A stretch of 64,000 bases of DNA, from the NCBI GenBank assembly GCA_964551445.1, contig CAZKCG010000001.1:124001-188000 (forward strand). Direction: 5' to 3'. Source of the DNA: DAOPXV01 sp964551445 (GTDB lineage: Bacteria; Muiribacteriota; UBA9980). How positions within the stretch are numbered: the stretch's first letter is position 1; every line of letters starts with the position of its first letter. The notes below the pieces were generated by a model. The model searched no databases, was not told the DNA's origin, and worked only from the letters and a program-made list of their open reading frames with translations. The position numbers and the translations under genes were made by a program. Below, piece by piece: positions 8,360 to 17,272 of this stretch.

Positions 8360-8758
8360 TTAATTTTCTTTTTGAGCGAGATTTCTCTCGACTATCTTTA
8401 CGAATGTTTCAACGTTGAAAAGATAAGCTATTCTGGCGGTATTCATGCCTTCGGTTATATCTTCAGGCGGAACTTCCGATAATATCTCGCGAAGGCGCGC
8501 GACGCCTTTGGGCATAAGTTTGTCGTTCTGCTGGAACTCTTCAGGAGCGAGGCCTTCCTGCGCCATTTTACCTATCTCGCCCTGTTTGATCTTTATTTTG
8601 AAGCGTTTTTCGAGCGTGAAAACGATGTCTAAAAGATCCAGCGAGTCGGCGCCAAGATCGTCGATTATCTTTGATTTAAGGGTGATATCCTCGGCATTGG
8701 CTCTTATGCATTCTAAAAGACTTTCTTTTACGCCTTCGATGATTTGGTTTCTGTCCAT
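8360..8758 (-). CDS. Acyl carrier protein with C-terminal extension
   Basis: The first 80 residues are a standard acyl carrier protein with the phosphopantetheine site DDLGADSLDLLDIV (Ser39) and helix IV. Typical ACPs stop there, but this one continues to 132 residues with a predicted helical tail containing ARLREILSEVPPEDI and ending TFVKIVERNLAQ. The tail resembles extensions seen on ACPs of secondary lipid or polyketide clusters and may be a docking or dimer segment; that is inference. GGGAG precedes the ATG. It is the second gene of the minus-strand arm, between the amidohydrolase and the SDR, and gives the cluster its dedicated carrier. Confidence 0.92.
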   Translation of the reverse strand: MDRNQIIEGVKESLLECIRANAEDITLKSKIIDDLGADSLDLLDIVFTLEKRFKIKIKQGEIGKMAQEGLAPEEFQQNDKLMPKGVARLREILSEVPPEDITEGMNTARIAYLFNVETFVKIVERNLAQKEN

Positions 8759-8779
8759 TTTTTTACTCCCGGTTTTTAA

Positions 8780-9706
8780 TTATGTTTTATTTTTATTGAA
8801 CTTTATCTGTTTTTCGTGAAATTTGAAAATTCTCAGCGCGTTTTTATTTAAAATATTTTCTTTATCTTCATCGCTTATCCTGCATCTTAAGATGTTCTCG
8901 ACGCATATTCTCTGGTCGCCTATCGGAAAATCGGAGCCGAGCAGGACTCTTTCACTTCCGATGGTTTTGACTATTTTTTCGATCACGGCGGGTTCCTGGA
9001 AAGAAGTGTCCGTATATGCGTTTTCAATGTTTTTCATTTCCGCAAGGACTTCGCCGTTCTGCCACAGGCCGCAATGGCCCACTATCAATATTGCGTTTTT
9101 ATCTGTCTCCGCTATTTTTCTTATGCCGCCGGGATCCATGTGGCCGTTTTTTCCGTCCATTCCGAACATGCGGCGCGTTCCGCCGAAATGGGTCAGCATC
9201 GGAACGCTTTTAAAAGCGCATAACCTGAAAAGTTCTTTGTATCCGTCATCGTCAAGTTCAAGGCCCTGTATCAGAGGGTGTATCTTTATTCCAAGACATC
9301 CGGCTTCGATCTCTTTTTCGGCCGTTTCAATGCTTTCCGGCCCGCGCGGCGGCGGAGAGCTGAAAGGGAAAGCGGTTTTGAAATCGCACGCGTCAAAGAC
9401 GGTCTTTGTCGAAACATGCGGGAAAACCGGGTGAACGACCGATATTGAAACACCGGCGCCGGACATTGAACGGCTCAAAGCCTCAACCGAAGAACTTTCC
9501 ATTTTACGATAAAGGGCTTTTTCAATTGAATTTTCAATGAAGCTTATAAAGGCGCTGTCTTTGCCGACGAAATATTTATACCGCGAAAATTCGAACATAT
9601 CGAACATGTCAGGCAGGAGCGCCGCCCGCGGCTTCGGCCTTGAAGTTTCGCCGCCGAAGGCAACGTCAAATAAGTGAGTATGGACGTCTATCGCTAAAAT
9701 GTTCAA
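8780..9706 (-). CDS. Amidohydrolase-2 family metal-dependent hydrolase
   Basis: The 308-residue TIM-barrel protein carries the amidohydrolase-2 metal ligands. These are His9-x-His11 in DVHTH, a central GIKIHP, a His in MLTHFG, GHCG and a final catalytic Asp in LLGSDFP. Members act as decarboxylases or hydrolases on small cyclic or aromatic acids (ACMSD- and LigW-like). It is the first gene of the minus-strand arm and lies back to back with the BMP-type gene. In a ketosynthase cluster it could decarboxylate or hydrolyse a carboxylated intermediate, which is inference. The spacer before it is extremely AT-rich, and no convincing -35/-10 pair for this strand was fixed. Confidence 0.85.
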   Translation of the reverse strand: MNILAIDVHTHLFDVAFGGETSRPKPRAALLPDMFDMFEFSRYKYFVGKDSAFISFIENSIEKALYRKMESSSVEALSRSMSGAGVSISVVHPVFPHVSTKTVFDACDFKTAFPFSSPPPRGPESIETAEKEIEAGCLGIKIHPLIQGLELDDDGYKELFRLCAFKSVPMLTHFGGTRRMFGMDGKNGHMDPGGIRKIAETDKNAILIVGHCGLWQNGEVLAEMKNIENAYTDTSFQEPAVIEKIVKTIGSERVLLGSDFPIGDQRICVENILRCRISDEDKENILNKNALRIFKFHEKQIKFNKNKT

Positions 9707-9818
9707 ATTCGCTCACAAATATTTTTATTTTTTAATTTTACCATATTTCAAATAATTAATAAAGCGATTTAATGTTTTATTTATTTTTATATTTTTATTC
9801 AATATATGCGATTATTTT

Positions 9819-9846
9819 TTGACAATGTGGCAGCGATTGTGATAAT
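9819..9846 (+). promoter_or_regulatory. Sigma-70 promoter for BMP-type gene
   Basis: A perfect TTGACA is followed by 16 bases and GATAAT (5/6). AAGGAG follows at 9864-9869, just before the ATG at 9878. It drives the plus arm of the divergent cluster. Confidence 0.75.
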
Positions 9847-9877
9847 ATTATCAAAAATAATTCAAGGAGTGAATTGA

Positions 9878-10948
9878 ATGAAAAAAACTTTGATCATGTT
9901 TTTCGTTATCGCCGTCCTCATCTCGTCTTTTGGCGTATCCGGGCTTTCGGCCGCTACGCAGGCCGCCAATAAAGAAGCTTCGGTTATATTTTTCATGCCG
10001 GTCGGCGACCCTTCGAACCCTTTCATACACATGTCGGAAGTCGGTATTATCGCCGCTTCCAGCCTCTTCCCCAATTTAAAGATAGCCCGCGTCTATCCTT
10101 TCAGCGACGATTACATCCACGAATATATAAAATTCAGCGCCATGAAAGGCCATGACTATATCGTCGGCATAGGTTTTTATTACGCCGCCGCTTTCGATAA
10201 GATAGCGGATGAGTTCCCGGCTAAAAATTTTATCGTCATCGACGGAAAATCCGATAAAAAGAACGTCAAATCGATAACCTTCAATAACTATGAAGCCGGA
10301 TATCTTGCGGGTATCGTAGCTTCCGTTACAAGCGTTACCAAAAAGGTCGGATTCATAGGCGGCCGCGAGTCAAAACCGATATTCGATTTTGAAAAAGGCT
10401 TCAAAGACGCCGTAAACAGCGTTAACAGATCGATAGAGGTCTCCTCGAAAATGATATCTAAGGGCAACGACGGCTATTCGAACACCGAAGCCGGTTTTGC
10501 CATCGCGAACGAAATGTATAAGAGCGGATGCGACATAGTTTTCGCGGCGGCGGGCGCTTCAGGCTTAGGTTCCATCAACGCGGCGCGCAGCAACAACAAA
10601 TATATCATTGGCGTCGATTCGGACCAGGACCCGATAGCCAAGGGCCTCGTCGTAACATCCGTCATCAAAAGGCTCGACACCGCGATAGTAAACCTTTTAC
10701 AGGACATCTCGATCGGAAAATATAACGCCGATGAAATGTCGTATAACGTTGGAAACGTCGGATTTACCCTTTCAAGCTTCAATTACTCGCGCGACAAACT
10801 CGGCAAGGTGAAGCTCGACAAAATATTCGACAACATATTCGAAATAAAGAAAAAATACGATTATTCAGAGACCAGCAAGGTCAGGCAAACAAAAAAACGC
10901 AGATCGGAACATAAAGAATACGTTCCCGGTTCGATAATAAGAAAGTAA
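9878..10948 (+). CDS. BMP/PnrA-family periplasmic binding protein
   Basis: The 356-residue protein starts with a signal peptide (hydrophobic 4-24, likely cut after SAA; no lipobox Cys). A two-lobe BMP family fold follows, with the hallmarks NYEAGYLAGIVA, KVGFIGGRESKPIFDFEKGF and VFAAAGASGLGSINAA. Family members (PnrA, Med, BmpA) bind nucleosides or similar ligands and usually feed an ABC importer, but no transporter genes are next to it. The C-terminus ends in a basic stretch (KKRRSEHKEY) that is not typical. Its position at the head of the plus arm suggests a sensing or export-related role in the cluster, but it may only share the divergent promoter region. Confidence 0.85.
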   Translation: MKKTLIMFFVIAVLISSFGVSGLSAATQAANKEASVIFFMPVGDPSNPFIHMSEVGIIAASSLFPNLKIARVYPFSDDYIHEYIKFSAMKGHDYIVGIGFYYAAAFDKIADEFPAKNFIVIDGKSDKKNVKSITFNNYEAGYLAGIVASVTSVTKKVGFIGGRESKPIFDFEKGFKDAVNSVNRSIEVSSKMISKGNDGYSNTEAGFAIANEMYKSGCDIVFAAAGASGLGSINAARSNNKYIIGVDSDQDPIAKGLVVTSVIKRLDTAIVNLLQDISIGKYNADEMSYNVGNVGFTLSSFNYSRDKLGKVKLDKIFDNIFEIKKKYDYSETSKVRQTKKRRSEHKEYVPGSIIRK

Positions 10949-10992
10949 TGCGAAGACGCGGCGCCTTAACGGATGGCCGCAAAATGATATAA

Positions 10993-12042
10993 ATGATATA
11001 TGAAAACAACCTTATAATAGGCTCCGGTTCTATAACCGGCCTGTCCTCTGATAATAATGCGAATATGGAAGCCCTGGTTTCGGGGCTTCCATTTTATTCG
11101 CAAAAACCTTTGTCGGTGGATGGTTTTCAATTCGAGCAAAACGGCGGGATCGAAGCCGGCGTTATTGAAAAACTTCTGGATTCATTCGATATCAAGCCTA
11201 AAAACAAGAAATTCTTCGACAGATCATCCGCCGCGGTCTTTTATTGCGTTAATTCCATGGCGCGCGTAATTGAAAGTTCAGGAGCCGCCAATACCGGGCT
11301 TTTCGTAGGAACCGGCCCCGCCAACACCAGGCTTTCCGATTTCATCGAATGGGGCAGGGAGAGCGCGGCCGATAAAACTTCAACATATCCGAAGCTTATG
11401 GCGAGTTCGGTCATAAAACTTCTGCCCAATATAGTTATGTCCAACGTTTCGATAAACCTTGAATTGAACGGCGAGAACGCAATATTTTCAGCCACTTCCG
11501 CCGCGTCGGCCGGCGCCCTTGAATCAGCGTGCATGGCGGTGGAAAATAAAACTTCCCCGGCCGCGATAGCCGCGTCGGTTTCGATGCCTTACCAATATTT
11601 CAATATCGATTCTTACAGGCGTTTTTTTTGTGACGGCTTTTTTGCTGTTCCGCTTTGCGAAGGCGCATCCGCGCTTCTGGCCGCCGGCCGTGAAACGGTT
11701 TTAAAGGACGGCGCGCTGAAAGAAGCGGTCATCGGTTCAATAAAACGGATCGATATTTTTAAAATGGACGATAAATTATGCCGGACCGTTTCAACGGATC
11801 GAACCGCATTTACTGATGCCTTAAGTTCGGAACACGGCATAGCCGTTAAAGACTTTGAAATTTTTAAAATAAACCCTTCCGCGTCGGGGAACTTTCTTTC
11901 GGCTTCCGAGCCGCTTTCAGTTCTTTCGGTCATGAATGCTCTTAACGCTAAAAATTCAAGCGGAGAAGGGCTTTCAATATGCGCGGACTATTTCGGGAAC
12001 GTTTCGGTCATAACGGTTGTTGGAAAATACGCTTTAAGTTGA
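10993..12042 (+). CDS. Ketosynthase-fold protein lacking the catalytic Cys
   Basis: The 349-residue protein has the outline of a beta-ketoacyl synthase: LIIGSGSITGLSS at the start, GLFVGTGPANTR, and a nucleophile-elbow region SATSAASAGALESA at 166-179. The position of the active Cys in TACA reads Ala170, and the two catalytic His motifs (NAHGT and GH) are not recognisable. It is also about 70 residues shorter than FabF. Such proteins act as chain-length factors or decarboxylating partners of an active ketosynthase. It lies 44 bases after the BMP-type gene with no clear ribosome site, and just upstream of the TTGAAA/TATAAT promoter of the next operon. A plain evolutionary relic is possible but the frame is intact. 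Confidence 0.7.
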   Translation: MIYENNLIIGSGSITGLSSDNNANMEALVSGLPFYSQKPLSVDGFQFEQNGGIEAGVIEKLLDSFDIKPKNKKFFDRSSAAVFYCVNSMARVIESSGAANTGLFVGTGPANTRLSDFIEWGRESAADKTSTYPKLMASSVIKLLPNIVMSNVSINLELNGENAIFSATSAASAGALESACMAVENKTSPAAIAASVSMPYQYFNIDSYRRFFCDGFFAVPLCEGASALLAAGRETVLKDGALKEAVIGSIKRIDIFKMDDKLCRTVSTDRTAFTDALSSEHGIAVKDFEIFKINPSASGNFLSASEPLSVLSVMNALNAKNSSGEGLSICADYFGNVSVITVVGKYALS

Positions 12043-12067
12043 AATAAGCGCTTTAAAATGTTATAAT
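12039..12067 (+). promoter_or_regulatory. Sigma-70 promoter for main ketosynthase operon
   Basis: TTGAAA, 17 bases, then a perfect TATAAT. It overlaps the stop of the preceding ketosynthase-like gene and lies about 135 bases before the first gene of the long plus-strand operon. Confidence 0.7.
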
Positions 12068-12201
12068 TGAACCGTCTGAAACAAAAATGGCCATCGAAAT
12101 AATTTGATGAAAATTGTTTTTAAAGATGTTGGCCCGCGCCTCCCGCAAGGGGAAAAACAAGATCACGGCCGCCGGCTTGAATTTTATTAAAAGGAAATAT
12201 G

Positions 12202-13422
12202 ATGAACGCGAGAAAAGCACTGGTAATAAAAACCGACACGGTCATAACGCCTTTCAACGATCATTGCGGCGATATATTGATATCCAACGAGAAACTCCGC
12301 GATTATCAGCTTTCAGCGTTATCCGACATGGGGTTCAGCGTCGAATTCATAAACCAGGATTCCATTGCATCCCATGTTTCCCCGGGCACGCTTATTTTAT
12401 ATGATTACCTTTATTTTACTCCCGAATTTCTCGCCGAATTCATATCGAAGGCCTCGAATTCGGACGCCGAAATTTGTTCGGCCGCCGTTAAAAAAGGCCT
12501 TTTCACGAAACAGATCGCGATTTTTCAGGACTTTTACGAGAACGAATCGATCCTCGGGTTTCCTCTTTATTACTGCGCCGCGAAGAAATTCGAGCCTGAA
12601 AAATCAAAAAGGATAATTATAGACGTGGAGGAATTTTACGAGAGCGGCAATTTTCCGCAGCACATGATCGGAAAAGACAATTTTAAATTCTGCCTCACTA
12701 CTCGGGCTATAATGGCCGTGCGCGAATCGATACATATAGCGCTTGCGAACATGGCCGCGAACTTCGCCAGGATCGCCCGTTATAAAAAACTCGGCCTGAA
12801 AGATAAATTATCTATATTATGGCGCGCGAGATCCATCGATAAGTTTAAAATATTAAGCTCGATATCCATAATTGAAAAAGGCGCGGAAGTCCATCCCACG
12901 GCCGTTATCGAAGGAAGCGTAGTAAAAGCCGGCGCGAAGATCGGAGCTTATGCCGTCGTGAAATTTTCCGTTATAGGAAGCGGCGCGTATATTGACGATC
13001 ATTCGGCCGTAAAATTTTCCGTGATCGGCGACGGCGCTTATATCGCCAACAATAATGTGATATTTTTCTGCGTGGTCTATCCGAGGGCTTTTCTCATCAG
13101 CGGGCCTTATCAATTCACCTGTTTCGGCTACGATTCAGCCGTAATGAATTCGATACCGTCCGATTACAGGCTCGACGGAAAAACCATTCAGGTGATGACC
13201 TCAAAAGGCATCCGTGACACGGGGCTTCGATTCGCCGGTTCAATAATAGGCCATAGGACCAGGATCGCGGCCGGGCTGATAATCGCCCCCGGGAGAGAGA
13301 TCCCCAACGATATTACGCTATACCCCGATCCGGCGATGGTTTTGACCAGGATCGACAGGGCGGCGGTTGAAAGATCTAAAACATTGTTTTTAATTAACGG
13401 CAGGTTAGTTGATAAGATATGA
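12202..13422 (+). CDS. Hexapeptide-repeat (left-handed beta-helix) protein
   Basis: The second of two adjacent ATGs is preferred because AAGGA at 12191-12195 is then six bases away. The 406-residue protein has an N-terminal alpha/beta region of about 170 residues with no motif I can name (a degenerate nucleotidyltransferase-like domain is possible). From about 230 a left-handed beta-helix follows, with repeats such as IEKGAEVHPTAVIEGSVVKA and a doubled KFSVIGxGAYI unit. The fold is typical of GlmU/LpxA-type acyl- and nucleotidyltransferases, so transfer of an acyl chain from the cluster's ACP is possible. Its stop overlaps the next ATG by four bases (ATGA), showing translational coupling to the FabF-like gene. 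Confidence 0.7.
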   Translation: MNARKALVIKTDTVITPFNDHCGDILISNEKLRDYQLSALSDMGFSVEFINQDSIASHVSPGTLILYDYLYFTPEFLAEFISKASNSDAEICSAAVKKGLFTKQIAIFQDFYENESILGFPLYYCAAKKFEPEKSKRIIIDVEEFYESGNFPQHMIGKDNFKFCLTTRAIMAVRESIHIALANMAANFARIARYKKLGLKDKLSILWRARSIDKFKILSSISIIEKGAEVHPTAVIEGSVVKAGAKIGAYAVVKFSVIGSGAYIDDHSAVKFSVIGDGAYIANNNVIFFCVVYPRAFLISGPYQFTCFGYDSAVMNSIPSDYRLDGKTIQVMTSKGIRDTGLRFAGSIIGHRTRIAAGLIIAPGREIPNDITLYPDPAMVLTRIDRAAVERSKTLFLINGRLVDKI

Positions 13423-14693
13423 ATAAAAAAAGAGTCGTCATAACGGGGATCGGGGCGGTAAGCCCTCTCGGCCATGATATAACCGAAACTTTCGATAATC
13501 TGTGCGCCGGGAAGAACGCCATATTCGAACTTCCCGAATTTAAAGAAGCCGGATTTCCGGTTTATATCGGCGCACGCGTTCAAAATATCGAAAAATTATA
13601 TAAAAAATATCCGGAAGCCGAAAGATACGGTTCGAGAAAACTGGCGTACGCTCTCTCGGCCATGGATGAAGCGCTTGCCATGTCGGGTATCGCTGATCTT
13701 TCAAAAGAAGAGTGCGGGCTTTATTTCGGCGTCGAGACCAGCAGGATAGCTTTTAAAAGCGCGTTCGAGATTTTTAAAAGATCCGCCGGAGAGGACATGC
13801 TCGTCGACAACCGGCTTTTTGGTGAAAAATGCCTCGATATGCTTCAAAGGGACGATATAATAAATAAATTTCCGTTCTTCATTCCTAAATATATCGCTTC
13901 GAAATTTAATATAAGCGGGCCGCTTCTTTCGACATCGAACGCCTGCGCGTCGTCGAATTTCGCGATAGGCGAGGCTTACCGGAAACTTTCCGAGGGCCGC
14001 GTCGAGATCGCCGTTACCGGGTCGGCCGATGAAATGATAGACGAATATATTGTCACGGGTTTTTCGATCCTCGGCGCTCTGTCCGAATCCAACGAAACGC
14101 CTGAAACGGCTTCCAGGCCCTTCGATAAGAACAGGAACGGCTTTGTTATCGGCGAGGCAGGGGCGGTCCTGATAATGGAAACGCTGGAACATGCCATTAG
14201 GCGTAACGCTAATATAATCTGCGAGGTCGGCGGTTTCGGGACCTCGTCCGACGGCGAGAAGATAACCGCCTGTCATCCGCAAGGTTCGGGCCTTGCGAAG
14301 GCTATGACGCGCGCGATATCCGACGCGGGTTTAAAGCCGGAAGAGATGGTCTATATCAACGCGCACGCTACTTCCACGAAACTCAACGACGCGTCCGAAA
14401 CGCGCGCGATAAAATCTGTTTTCGGCGAACACGCTAAAAAACTTTTAATAAATTCCACTAAATCGATGATAGGCCATACGGTCGCGGCGGCCGGAGCCAT
14501 TGAAGCGGCCGTCACCGCCAGAAGCATTTCCGAGGGCAGGTGCCATCCCACGAAAAATCTGACCGAGCCTGACGCGGTATGCGATCTTTTTTACTGTCCC
14601 GACGGATTCGTCGAGGCTGACATAAAAGCGGCTATGTCTAATTCCTGCGGTTTTTCAGGCGGAAACAGCTGCATAGTTTTAAAAAAATATTGA
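13419..14693 (+). CDS. FabF-like beta-ketoacyl-ACP synthase (catalytically complete)
   Basis: The 424-residue protein has all ketosynthase residues: Cys176 in NACAS, His316 in INAHATST and His353 in KSMIGHT, with the usual start VVITGIGAVSPLG and end MSNSCGFSGGNSC. It should condense malonyl-ACP with an acyl starter. NAHATST instead of NAHGTST and the long region around 115-160 set it apart from housekeeping FabF. It overlaps the upstream hexapeptide gene by four bases and lies 12 bases before a radical SAM gene. Together with the Cys-less paralogues it may form an active/inactive heterodimer like KS-alpha/KS-beta of type II polyketide synthases (inference). Confidence 0.9.
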   Translation: MNKKRVVITGIGAVSPLGHDITETFDNLCAGKNAIFELPEFKEAGFPVYIGARVQNIEKLYKKYPEAERYGSRKLAYALSAMDEALAMSGIADLSKEECGLYFGVETSRIAFKSAFEIFKRSAGEDMLVDNRLFGEKCLDMLQRDDIINKFPFFIPKYIASKFNISGPLLSTSNACASSNFAIGEAYRKLSEGRVEIAVTGSADEMIDEYIVTGFSILGALSESNETPETASRPFDKNRNGFVIGEAGAVLIMETLEHAIRRNANIICEVGGFGTSSDGEKITACHPQGSGLAKAMTRAISDAGLKPEEMVYINAHATSTKLNDASETRAIKSVFGEHAKKLLINSTKSMIGHTVAAAGAIEAAVTARSISEGRCHPTKNLTEPDAVCDLFYCPDGFVEADIKAAMSNSCGFSGGNSCIVLKKY

Positions 14694-14705
14694 TCGGAAG
14701 GATAT

Positions 14706-16007
14706 ATGATAAAAAAAGTCTATCTTCACGCCACTAAACATCCCTGTACTGAAAACGCCATGAATCTTAATCTTTTGAGAAGATGGTATTCGGCGAACGA
14801 GTGGGAGGTAACAAAAGTTCCTTCCGAAGCTGATATTATCGTCGTTTCCACATGCGGATTCTCATCCGAACAGGAAGATTACGAGATAGCGACCATAAAA
14901 AAACTCGGCGAGATAAAAAAGGCCGGCTGCGAACTCATCGTCGCCGGCTGTCTTCCGCAGATCAATAAAGAAAGGCTGAAAAGCGTTTTTGAAGGCCGCA
15001 CCGTGCCGACGTCGAATATTGAAAAATTCGACGAGATAATGAATTTTCCAAAAAAAATGAACGAGTTCGAGAACCATTTCGTTTCGCAGGAAGATTATGA
15101 CACCGATCCGAGAATAAGAATGTTCTTCAGGGCTAGAAAATTATTTGAAAGATTCGAATTCCTGCCGTTCGTCAAAGTCCCTAAAATTTTATATACCGTG
15201 CCTTCCGAAAAATGGTACTGCGTCCGCGGCGCCATGGGCTGCACCGGAAACTGTTCTTACTGCGGCATCAAGAACGCCCATGGCCCGCTCGTGAGCGAAT
15301 CTATTTCGTCTATCGTTTCACAGGCGAAAAAGGGCCTTGAAATGGGTTATCGCGAGATCGCGCTGACCGGTGAGGATATGGGCGGCTTCGGCGTCGATAT
15401 TAAATCTAATCTGGCCGATCTTCTCAATGAACTCGTCTGCCTTCCCGGAAATTTCAGGATAAATCTTCGCTTCATAGACCCGTTCTGGCTTTTCAGATTA
15501 AAGGAACGCCTGATACCGGCTTTTAAAACCGGAAAGATAAAGGCTTTCTGCGCGCCGGCTCAATCGGGTTCGGACGGCATCTTAAAAGCCATGAAGAGAA
15601 GATATACCTTTGAACAGATAAAAGAAACGGTCAATTTCGTCATGGAAAAAACGAAGGTCTCGAAGAACAGCACCAATATAAACGTCGGCTTTCCGGGCCA
15701 AACCCAAAAACGACCGAACAAAAACAAGAAACCCCACCGAGAGGTCCAAATCGGCCAGTAAAANNNNNNNNNNCTCGAAGGCGCGTGCGACGATCCCTTC
15801 GCGCTCGAAGACGATCTGATCAAGACGATGAGACTCATCGACGAGGTCAAATTCGGCATGTATATGGTGTTTAAATATGAGGAGCGCCCGAATACAAAAG
15901 CGGCGACGCTTCCGGGCAAGATAGCGCCCGAAGAGATCGACAGAAGATATAAGATAGTCCATGACGCCGTCATCAAAAAACATCTTAAAAGCATTATTTT
16001 TGGATAA
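14706..16007 (+). CDS. Methylthiotransferase-like radical SAM enzyme, interrupted by assembly gap
   Basis: The N-terminal 330 residues are a MiaB/RimO-type protein. The UPF0004 domain has the three cluster Cys at 14, 50 and 82, and the radical SAM motif is Cys179-x3-Cys183-x2-Cys186 (GCTGNCSYCGIK). The core runs to NVGFPG near 15700. From about 15701 the reading turns into a T-poor, A/C-rich stretch that meets an in-frame TAA at 15759 and then ten N. After the gap the same frame resumes with EDDLIKTMRLIDEVKFG and ends at 16007. The neighbour paralogue has continuous sequence at this point, so the stop is probably an assembly artefact. No TRAM domain follows the core, which argues against a tRNA or S12 substrate. 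Confidence 0.8.
15764..15773. other. Assembly gap (10 N) with suspect left flank
   Basis: Ten N mark a scaffold join. The 60-odd bases to the left (15701-15763) contain only three T and encode a lysine/asparagine-rich tail without family similarity, unlike anything around them. The gap length is probably nominal. Confidence 0.95.
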
Positions 16008-16030
16008 GGCCCGTTATATGAGGTTGATAT

Positions 16031-17272
16031 ATGGATAATTTTTTTATAATACACTCGGCCCATCCATGCACCGAACTGATATTAGACATCAATCAGGTCC
16101 GCGGCTATCTTGAGCTTTGCGGCCTTCGGGAAACGGACGATATAAGTTCCGCCGATTATATATTCGTGACCACCTGCGCCTTCAATCAGCAGTATGAGAC
16201 CGACGCCGTAAGTTCTATAACCGCGGCGCTGTCATCTAAGAAAAAAGACGCGCGCGTAATCGTTTCGGGATGCCTTTCAAAGATAAATCCTGAGCTTTTC
16301 GCGAAATTTTCCGGCGTCGAATCGCTCGCTCCTTCCGAAACGGAAAAGATCGAAGATATAATACCTTCTGAATATAGCGTTCGGGATGTCGCCGCCAATA
16401 CCGTGAGCATAGATGAATATTCAAAAAATAAAATGTTCACGGCCGGCATAAGGCTGAAATCTTTTTTTCAAAAGATCCAAAAAGTTATTCCTTTTATAAA
16501 ACCTCCGGCATGGCTCGATACGGTGCCTATGCCCGACTGGTATTTTATACGGGGCGCCACCGGATGTCTCGGAAACTGCAGTTACTGCGTTATAAAACGC
16601 GCCCGCGGAACGGTCCGCAGCACGCCGCCGGATAAAATAATTTTTGAGGTTGAAAAAGCCGTCAAAAATGGATACCGCGAAATATCATTTGCCGGCGACG
16701 ATATGGGATGTTACGGAATGGACGCCGGATCCGATCTGTCCTGGCTTTTTAATGAGATATTGAAAATAAAAGGCGATTTTAATATAAATATAAGATTCAT
16801 CGAGCCCGTCTGGCTCATAAAAAATATCGGGAAACTTGAAAAAGCCTTTAAAAGCGGCCGGATAAAATCGTTTTGCGCTCCGCTTCAGTCCGGGTCCCAG
16901 CGCATATTAAAGCAGATGAACCGCCATTATAAAATTTCCGACGCCTGCGCCGTGATAGATCATATACTTGAAAACACCCGCGTAAGAAGCATAAGCTCCA
17001 TCGTGATGGTCGGATTTCCGGGCGAAACGGCCGATGATTTTAGAAGATCCTACGAACTTTTAAACAGGGTCGGCGTCAACGTTTATCAGGCGCTGAAATA
17101 TGAAGGCCGCGAAGGCGCGCCGAGCGAAGCGCTGGATGATAAGGTCGCCGAAAATATTAAAGACATTAGACAGGCGCGATTTTTAAAAAAGATGAAACTC
17201 ACCAAATTTTTAGGTCTTTCGAATAACCTTGCCGAAAAGATCGTCTCGGCGAAATTCGGCGGTATCGTATGA
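16031..17272 (+). CDS. Methylthiotransferase-like radical SAM enzyme without TRAM domain
   Basis: The 413-residue protein is a paralogue of the gene just upstream. It carries UPF0004 cysteines at 13, 49 and 81, the radical SAM motif Cys179-x3-Cys183-x2-Cys186 (GCLGNCSYCVIK), GDDMGCYG, PLQSGSQRIL and VGFPGETADDF. MiaB, MtaB and RimO have a C-terminal TRAM domain that holds tRNA or S12. Here the chain ends soon after the core with a Lys-rich helix and no TRAM pattern. Two such enzymes lying among ketosynthases suggest sulphur insertion or methylthiolation on the cluster's own small molecule, which is inference. It overlaps the next ketosynthase gene by four bases. Confidence 0.85.
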   Translation: MDNFFIIHSAHPCTELILDINQVRGYLELCGLRETDDISSADYIFVTTCAFNQQYETDAVSSITAALSSKKKDARVIVSGCLSKINPELFAKFSGVESLAPSETEKIEDIIPSEYSVRDVAANTVSIDEYSKNKMFTAGIRLKSFFQKIQKVIPFIKPPAWLDTVPMPDWYFIRGATGCLGNCSYCVIKRARGTVRSTPPDKIIFEVEKAVKNGYREISFAGDDMGCYGMDAGSDLSWLFNEILKIKGDFNINIRFIEPVWLIKNIGKLEKAFKSGRIKSFCAPLQSGSQRILKQMNRHYKISDACAVIDHILENTRVRSISSIVMVGFPGETADDFRRSYELLNRVGVNVYQALKYEGREGAPSEALDDKVAENIKDIRQARFLKKMKLTKFLGLSNNLAEKIVSAKFGGIV

